From assembly GCF_021442025.1 (NCBI RefSeq), contig NZ_CP090446.1:1922001-1986000 (forward strand): DNA of 64,000 nt, read 5' to 3'. This DNA is from Sphingobacterium sp. SRCM116780. GTDB lineage: Bacteria; Bacteroidota; Bacteroidia; Sphingobacteriales; Sphingobacteriaceae. Position 1 is the stretch's first letter. Every line of letters starts with the position of its first letter. The position numbers were made by a program, and so were the translations under genes. Shown here piece by piece: positions 55,833-64,000 of the stretch. The notes beneath the pieces were generated by a model, which was given only the letters and a program-made list of their open reading frames with translations, was not told the origin of the DNA and did not search any database.

Positions 55833-57767
55833 TTAATATGGAATCGCGTTATTGAAAACAAGTGCTGGCAAAGTCGCTTTGTCCGTGATTCTAGCATCCT
55901 GATTCAGCAGATAGAACACACCGTTACGGCCATCATTCTTCTCATCTGTTGTTCCTCCCGACTGTCCAAGCATCTGTTGTGCATACGCGTTTACACTTCC
56001 TGCTTTCGCATTTGGAAATTTAGCCAGGAAGTCTGCAGCATTGAAACTTTGGTTGATGGTGACCGGACTAGCACTAGCAGTATAGTTCAGATCATGGTTA
56101 AATCCATATGTCGCTCCTGTAGCAGCTGCCGTAAACGCACCGTTTAAAGTCAGGATATTCGGATAACTCGCATCCGGGAACATCACATTTAAATCATAGG
56201 TTAAGCCATTTCCTGCTACTTCAAATGGTTGTCCCCCATCATTGGAACGAATGGAAGTCGTCTCATTCTTGGCAATAGGAATCATTCCTCCCCAGCTAAT
56301 CGCATGGGACACATGGTTGGTCTGTGTGAACATACCGCCGATATGTTTCATATTGGGCGCATATTTCAGGAAGTTCGCTTCACATAGGATCCGATTGTTT
56401 TTAGCAAATAGGTAAAATGCATTTTCAATTGTACCCGTTGCATTACCCACTGATTTTCCGTTCCAGAACAGTTCTCTTCGAACGATATTAAACGCCAGGT
56501 ACCCTGAAGTCAGGTTACCAAATCCACCTTCTCCGATATAATTAAAACAATGCGATACATCTTTCAATTTCGGATTCTTCCAGAATAAGGATACCGGTAT
56601 AAAATCGTAAGATGAGTTTATACTGTGTTTATCTCTATAATTTCCTGCTGTGATCCCATTGTAGTATCCTTTCCCTAATTTGGAGTTTTTAAAACATTCA
56701 AAAACACTCACCAGTTCAGCGAAACTGTCCAATAGGCCCGGAAGGATCTTTTTAAGTCCTGCTTTAAAGAATGTACCCAGTAATATCGTGGGTTTGGTAA
56801 TCTGCGCAAGCATGTCTGCTGGAAAACTGTCAAATTCCCTGCTTACCCCAAAACCGTAGAATGTGGCGTTCATGCTGGTTACTTGCGGTGTTTCCAATTT
56901 AAAACTTGGGTTAACATTCGCCTGGGACAAGCCTGCAAAGGTAAAATCCAGATTTGTTAATGAATCGGACCTGAACTTCGAAATCTCCTGTACATAGTTG
57001 TTGATGGTTGGAGATAGATATCCTGCCCCGCTTGTCAAACCTTCACAGAATCGTACATAGTTGACGTTGGATCCAGCATTAATGGTGACTACATAGTCTC
57101 CAATATTATCGAATATATGATAAAAAGTATTACCATTGTCTACATAATGAATATTTCCTTCATTATCCGTCCAGGACTGGGAACCATTGAAAGTAGGCAC
57201 CGAAACCAGGTCTTCTTTCCCATCCCCATAGTTAATCTTAGCGAGTGTCTGGGTGTCCGAAGTCCGCAAAAGTGCGATAGGCACCTGCTCATTTAGTTGG
57301 GTAGTTCTTACTGTGAATGTAATCTCCGTATTCGATAGATCTGGTTCGAGTGTTACTGCGATGGTCATGTCTTCTGTTACGGTCACGGTTTCTGTTTTTG
57401 GAAAATAGCCAGGTCTTTCTACCGTATAGCTCACCGTTGTTCCTATGGTCACATTGCTGGTATTTCCCACAACGTCATTGATCTTAACCGTCGCATCGTC
57501 AGGTGTTGTGGTGATCGTCAATGTACGTTTTGTCTTTCCGTAGAAAATTAAATCTAATAAATCCTTGATAGGCATCTGGTCGAATGTTGTCCCAACAGGT
57601 ACTCCCCCTACTGGGTAAATGCTCGGAAGCGGATTGGTATACTGCATGGATGCAGCATCCATCATTTCTTCCTTGTGCCAGTAGCTCTCCAGCCATGCCC
57701 AAAATTGTTCTTGATCGGGGACATCCCCATTTTCAAAAAACTTCTTTAATTCTGATTTTGTTGTCAT
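55833..57767 (-). CDS. PEGA and DUF285-like surface-repeat protein
   Basis: The product has 644 residues without signal peptide. The opening MTTKSELKKFFENGDVPDQE and QFWAWLESYWHKEEMMDAAS is shared by tail-fibre-like Bacteroidetes proteins. A PEGA domain is at about 80-145 (LTITTTPDDATVKINDVVGN, VERPGYFPKTETVTVTEDMT). After a PKD/PKD-like strand region come DUF285/BspA-like repeats (LTNLDFTFAGLSQANVNP, LVSVFECFKNSKLGKGYY, LKDVSHCFNYIGEGGFGN, NMKHIGGMFTQTNHVSHA). These build binding surfaces. It is the first gene of the minus-strand run and could be its receptor-binding part. Confidence 0.75.
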   Translation of the reverse strand: MTTKSELKKFFENGDVPDQEQFWAWLESYWHKEEMMDAASMQYTNPLPSIYPVGGVPVGTTFDQMPIKDLLDLIFYGKTKRTLTITTTPDDATVKINDVVGNTSNVTIGTTVSYTVERPGYFPKTETVTVTEDMTIAVTLEPDLSNTEITFTVRTTQLNEQVPIALLRTSDTQTLAKINYGDGKEDLVSVPTFNGSQSWTDNEGNIHYVDNGNTFYHIFDNIGDYVVTINAGSNVNYVRFCEGLTSGAGYLSPTINNYVQEISKFRSDSLTNLDFTFAGLSQANVNPSFKLETPQVTSMNATFYGFGVSREFDSFPADMLAQITKPTILLGTFFKAGLKKILPGLLDSFAELVSVFECFKNSKLGKGYYNGITAGNYRDKHSINSSYDFIPVSLFWKNPKLKDVSHCFNYIGEGGFGNLTSGYLAFNIVRRELFWNGKSVGNATGTIENAFYLFAKNNRILCEANFLKYAPNMKHIGGMFTQTNHVSHAISWGGMIPIAKNETTSIRSNDGGQPFEVAGNGLTYDLNVMFPDASYPNILTLNGAFTAAATGATYGFNHDLNYTASASPVTINQSFNAADFLAKFPNAKAGSVNAYAQQMLGQSGGTTDEKNDGRNGVFYLLNQDARITDKATLPALVFNNAIPY

Positions 57768-58030
57768 AATAAAAATTTTGAATTTGTTGTCAATACCGTT
57801 CCGTTCTCACGGCGGCTTCTTGTTAATTAATCTTCCAGTCACTGTGCGCATGCTTACACTCCTTCTGGAATTTTGTGATCATTAAGCTGTTAATATCATT
57901 TTATCTCCCTCACTATTTTAGTACGTCCTCTTTGATCTTTCAACTGTTAAACATAAAACTTGAAAGCCCTAGTGGACTGCTCAATGACTCTGCTAAATTA
58001 CTTAGTCAATGAGATAAAAAACTATGAAAA

Positions 58031-58074
58031 CTGCAATTTGTAAGCGGTATATGAGATATACCGAAAACTTGCAG
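58031..58074. promoter_or_regulatory. nested inverted repeat upstream of the surface-repeat operon
   Basis: CGGTATAT-GAG-ATATACCG (58045-58063) is a perfect palindrome enclosed by CTGCAA (58031-58036) and TTGCAG (58069-58074). It lies about 265 bases before the first gene of the minus-strand run. It may be an operator or structured leader. In 57768-58568 I see no gene. Confidence 0.4.
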
Positions 58075-58568
58075 ATTTCAATACTTAAAAAGTGGTAAAA
58101 AAGTAGGTTTGAGTATTAAATAGCTAAATAAAAGCTTCAAAAAAGTAATACAGATCTTTTATTTCTTACTTTATGTTTTGATGAGATAGGTTCACGAAGC
58201 TTGTGAAATGTTTTCACATTTTTGTTTCTTTCCATAATAGAATATTTGTGTTTTGTTAATATGGTAAATAACGATGATCGATGCGCCAAAACTCGTCGCA
58301 TTAAAATTTTATAAAAAAATCTTGTAAAACTTTTATTAATTTTCAAAAATTAGATCGAAACTATGCATAATCTCTTCGTTTCATGCAACGAAATTTATTC
58401 CGCCTATATTCTCCTAGTAGTATCCAGTTTCAGTGCTGTATACCAATTATAGTAGAATATGTTTGTAATAAATATTTTGGAAATTTGTTGGTAAACGAAA
58501 AAATAAACAGTCACTTGAAAGAACTGAAGCAAGGAAATTAATGAACTCCTCTAAAGCATGTTAAAAAC

Positions 58569-58866
58569 TTAATTAAAAGACAACGCCCTTCAAAAAATAA
58601 TATATTGGAAGCTTGGTGTAATATCATTTTAAGAAATATCGCAGAGAAAAGAGAGCGGGTCTTTTCTGAAAAAATGCCTGATTTTGAAAGTACAAACATA
58701 GATTTAAGAGCAGGATCGCCATTACTTATCGGAGAAATATATTATCTTTTCCTTCACTCTTCTGCTAATGAAAGTGTATTCTGCAGAATTGATACATATT
58801 AAGAATCGGGTAAAGAACACGTAAAAACAATTACTGCTATTATCAATGAGTCAGCCTTATAGGAAT
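58569..58866 (+). pseudogene. decayed ORF
   Basis: An open plus frame reads RQRPSKNNILEAWCNIILRN through LRAGSPLLIGEIYYLFLHSS and RIDTY-stop at 58801, then continues in frame ESGKEHVKTITAIINESAL-stop. The start is absent or altered (no good ATG before 58602). It looks like the middle of an older gene; family not recognised. Confidence 0.3.
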
Positions 58867-59061
58867 TCCACTATTGATAAATGAAACATTTAAAAAATAT
58901 TTCATTAAATTATTGCGACGATATTTTAGCGCAGCAATTAAATTCTATAATGGCTTTTAGAAAAAAAATGTAGTGGATTAATTCATAAAGCGTCAACAAA
59001 ACAATGATTGCTTATCTATATAATGCATAACTCGAAACATTTTTTTATTTTTAATAATAAA

Positions 59062-59784
59062 ATGGCTATTTCATCAAAAACAAGAAAATTTCTCTGGGCT
59101 AAATCTGGCAACAGATGTGCAGTTTGTAAAGTCGAATTGATAACTAAAAAGACCACATTAAATGAATTCAATATTGGTGAAGAGTGCCATATTATTAGTT
59201 CAAAACCGAACGGACCACGGCATATCCCCGATCTTAAAGAATATGACATCTATGAAAACTTGCTTCTCTTATGTAGAAATCACCACAAAGAAATTGATGA
59301 GTTTACAGATACGTATACAGAAGAATTATTGCGTTATGTTAAGACCAGTCATGAAAACTGGATTAAAAATACAATATCTAAAGCTGTCGAGGATACTGAG
59401 AATGAATATAAACCAAAATTTATAATGAGGATTTTATCAGGAAAGGAATTGCTAAATATAGTTAACGAAGCACATGCATATAACACAGACTATGATGATA
59501 TAAAAGACCATGAGGAAGCACAATACATTGGAAGTATTATCCAAACTTTCATTGATTACGGAGACATAAGCGGGATGGTTGAAGCTTACGACAAAATTCA
59601 AATGGGATATGATTTACAAAAATTACTTGATGAATTAGAAGAAAAAGGATATTATGTATTTGGAGAAAGAAACCCAGAAGCTATTCTTCCTCATATTTCG
59701 AAAACAGACAAATGGACTGTAGCAACCATCATTATAAGAAAGAAAGAAAATCCTGAGGTTTTAATTTTTTTTCAGAATACTTAA
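59062..59784 (+). CDS. HNH endonuclease-like protein
   Basis: I start at the ATG at 59062 (MAISSKTRKFLWAKSGNRCA), giving 240 residues; the frame runs further upstream through a TTG. The HNH unit: CAVCKVEL (CxxC), GEECHIISS (His), then NLLLLCRNHHKEID (Asn, CxxH and His). A 120-residue C-terminal part is unrecognised. HNH proteins of this form occur in restriction, phage defence and toxin settings. A second HNH-type gene follows 24 bases later. Confidence 0.8.
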   Translation: MAISSKTRKFLWAKSGNRCAVCKVELITKKTTLNEFNIGEECHIISSKPNGPRHIPDLKEYDIYENLLLLCRNHHKEIDEFTDTYTEELLRYVKTSHENWIKNTISKAVEDTENEYKPKFIMRILSGKELLNIVNEAHAYNTDYDDIKDHEEAQYIGSIIQTFIDYGDISGMVEAYDKIQMGYDLQKLLDELEEKGYYVFGERNPEAILPHISKTDKWTVATIIIRKKENPEVLIFFQNT

Positions 59785-59807
59785 AATATCTGACGAAATT
59801 TTAGAAC

Positions 59808-60506
59808 TTGACATTAATACCAAAAATATTCCTACAAATCTTGAAAAATAACTTACCAAATATATGCTACTGGTGCGGAGATTCTTTGACAACTGAATCA
59901 GTAAATAGAGAACACGTACCAGCTTTCAGTTTTTTCCCAAAAGGTCATAGACATAATCTAATGACGGTTCCATCATGTAAGTCACATAATAACAATCTGT
60001 CTGAAATCGATGAAAAGTTCCAGTTATTCATTAAAGCATTCAAAACAAACAATGTAGCAATAAAGGACTTAAATGATCGTGTTAGGCGGGGATTCGAAAG
60101 AAAAGAAAAACGAAAATTTGTTGAAGAATTGGAACGTACAGCAAGATCTGGGAAAATATATGGAAGACCACATTTTTTTCTTGCATTGAAAGAAAATGAA
60201 GCTGAATTATTTGCTGAAAAAATTGTCAGAGGAATATATTTCTATCATAAACAGAAACCTACAAAAGGAATTATTCAAAGTGTGACAAACAGAATTATCT
60301 ATGAAGGTTTTAATACGATAGCAGTATTTAATGATTTAAAAAAGGACTTAACTCCAAATATTATGAAAGAAGGAGATTACAATAATCCTGAGGTTTTCAA
60401 ATACCGATACTTGGATTATGGTGGTCTCTTCACAATATTTATGCAATTTTATGATCATGCAGAATTTATAGGTATCGTGTATCCAGATGGGTTCTCATTT
60501 GATTAA
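59808..60506 (+). CDS. HNH-like protein
   Basis: The product has about 232 residues. The start is a TTG at 59808; no ATG is available before the conserved part. CYWCGDSL (CxxC), NREHVPAFSFFPKG (His) and VPSCKSHNNNLSEIDEKF (CxxH, Asn) form an HNH-type zinc nuclease unit. A helical C-terminal half follows. It is translated close behind the previous gene, so the two may act together. Confidence 0.7.
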   Translation: MTLIPKIFLQILKNNLPNICYWCGDSLTTESVNREHVPAFSFFPKGHRHNLMTVPSCKSHNNNLSEIDEKFQLFIKAFKTNNVAIKDLNDRVRRGFERKEKRKFVEELERTARSGKIYGRPHFFLALKENEAELFAEKIVRGIYFYHKQKPTKGIIQSVTNRIIYEGFNTIAVFNDLKKDLTPNIMKEGDYNNPEVFKYRYLDYGGLFTIFMQFYDHAEFIGIVYPDGFSFD

Positions 60507-60670
60507 ATTTTAGTAATCATATACTTCAACGTACGAATTTATAAGGTAAAAAATGCGAAGAAAAAATCCAAGTTACCCCCTTCAAACCTCAACTAGTTGT
60601 TTTTCATACTAAATTTATCTATATTCCAGCTTCAGAAGATATAGATTCTGCATACCAATGAAGGTTTTAG

Positions 60671-61474
60671 CTAGCCAAGAGTAATTAACTCCGTTGCAAG
60701 ATTAAAGATTTCTTCATATTTAGCCGGAGAATTTCTTTTTAAAGTTGCATGGACCTCAATCTGAGTGACCTCATCTAGACGATATTTTTCAACACCGAAG
60801 CGAGCTAATATCCTATCTAAAGGTTGTTTGCCAAAAGAATCCTCATACTCCCCATCCAAATGAATATTTACACTATGGCAATAACCTAATCTCGAAAATG
60901 CATATTGTGATGTATATTTCTCAGCTATTATTGCTGTAGCCGTCAATCCTTTCTTTTCCTGTAATACATGGGCGAAAACTGCACAATGACCAAACGAAAA
61001 ACTGGCCGCCAAATGAGCAGGAACATTTGGATTTAATCTTTTTGGTAGCTTTTTTAAGTATAATTCACTTTTTAAAATAATACTTACGGCTTTCAAAATT
61101 TTTTCTTCACTTGGCATAACCCTAAGAGGAAGCTTCCAAACCTGCTCTTCACTATAAAAAGTTGTCTGAATGCCACCACTAAATGATCCTCCACGTTTAG
61201 CCGCAATTGGAAGTATAACATTTTGGTTAAAACTTTGTATCTTTTTTTTACCAATAAAATCGAAAATATCGTCGTTGTCAGTACCTACGTACACTCGTAA
61301 GGATTTTCTTAATTCCAATGGTGCGTCGTTATATGGCGTCCACCAATCAACGTGAATTAGCCAGCCACTCACTCTTGCAAGTGCAATGGCAAAATTTACT
61401 CCATCCTCTTTCTCCCATTCTTTTAGAAAAAAATCAAGAAAATATTTCTGCGAAACTTTTTTATAATTTTTCAT
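60671..61474 (-). CDS. protein with Cys-His-Asp triad, downstream of the ABC-3C ATPase
   Basis: The product has 267 residues, no signal. The segment SFGHCAVFAHVLQEKKGLTA (C164), LGYCHSVNIHLDG (H200, alternative H205) and EYEDSFG (D212) has the order and spacing of papain-like cysteine hydrolases. Residues 25-60 (NFAIALARVSGWLIHVDWWT) are similar in type to neighbouring domains of such proteins. It follows the ATPase by 86 bases on the same strand, so it may be an added effector. The triad is from inspection only. Confidence 0.6.
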   Translation of the reverse strand: MKNYKKVSQKYFLDFFLKEWEKEDGVNFAIALARVSGWLIHVDWWTPYNDAPLELRKSLRVYVGTDNDDIFDFIGKKKIQSFNQNVILPIAAKRGGSFSGGIQTTFYSEEQVWKLPLRVMPSEEKILKAVSIILKSELYLKKLPKRLNPNVPAHLAASFSFGHCAVFAHVLQEKKGLTATAIIAEKYTSQYAFSRLGYCHSVNIHLDGEYEDSFGKQPLDRILARFGVEKYRLDEVTQIEVHATLKRNSPAKYEEIFNLATELITLG

Positions 61475-61559
61475 ACCTTATTTTTTTAAGAAAATCTTCA
61501 CGCTCCGCAACATGGAATATCTTCACAGAATTTAAAAAAGCCCAAATTGATCTTTTTAC

Positions 61560-64000
<2,441 letters not shown>

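Noticed and set aside
58137..58346. Minus-strand 69-codon ORF
   Set aside because: Low-complexity, basic frame in an AT-rich intergenic region with no signal or family pattern.
61479..61559. In-frame continuation after the ABC-3C ATPase stop
   Set aside because: Open for about 32 codons, but the ATPase ends normally at AWFD; the tail is likely chance or the lead of the next gene.

Overview
The window is from a low-GC member of the Bacteroidota, probably a flavobacterium-like or sphingobacterium-like genome. This is inferred from the Bacteroidetes-type Tra/Mob proteins, an RteC-family regulator, SpII lipoproteins, a TAnnTTTG-type -7 promoter element and YD/RHS proteins of the Bacteroidetes kind. 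No rRNA, tRNA or CRISPR array was seen.

Layout. (1) 1-6.4 kb, + strand: the end of a YD-repeat protein, a 1202-aa RHS protein with a variable C-terminal domain, and an overlapping leucine-rich-repeat protein that is a likely immunity partner. (2) 6.5-13.1 kb: a small membrane protein, then an SOS-type mutagenesis cassette. It holds dnaE-like and dinB genes, divergent from a LexA-like XRE-S24 repressor, with two copies of the operator TTGCTA-N7-TAGCAA between them. A few hypothetical genes follow, including a DUF2314-like one. (3) 13.3-43.8 kb: the conserved core of an integrative conjugative element (ICE) of the CTnDOT type. It contains traQ-O-N-M-L-K-J-I-G-F-E, traD, two DUF3408 genes and a ParA gene on the minus strand, a candidate oriT, then mobA, mobB and mobC (relaxosome, relaxase, coupling protein) on the plus strand. 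A histone H1-like gene, a 1783-aa methylase-helicase, DUF1896, topoisomerase III, DUF3945, an excisionase-like HTH protein and RteC complete it. No integrase was seen inside the window, so at least one ICE end lies outside it. The mobB-mobC interval carries about 1.8 kb of cargo and wreckage: a DUF4304 gene, a broken nuclease-toxin C-terminus and a degraded second copy of part of mobB.

(4) 44.2-50.7 kb: a Crp/Fnr regulator and a conflict-gene island. It has a lipoprotein with a glycine linker and a permuted papain-like C-terminal domain plus a small candidate immunity gene. There are also a SUKH protein, a DKNYY-like lipoprotein and three paralogous small lipoproteins, one of them frameshifted at an A9 run. 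(5) 50.3-57.8 kb, minus strand: a run of large genes without signal peptides. These are a PEGA/DUF285-like surface-repeat protein, a 1245-aa protein of unknown function, and a GH19-like muramidase/chitinase-fold protein whose stop overlaps (ATGA) the start of one of the lipoproteins. I read this as a possible undescribed effector-immunity module; it is the most interesting part of the window. (6) 59-64 kb: two HNH-type proteins, and a partial ABC-three-component (ABC-3C) conflict system (middle component running off the right edge, and DUF3732-type ATPase) followed by a protein with a Cys-His-Asp triad.

The genes fit a pattern of a conjugative element with its own replication-error and DNA-processing functions lying beside toxin-immunity and anti-invader cargo. 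The boundaries between ICE, cargo and chromosome cannot be fixed from this window alone.
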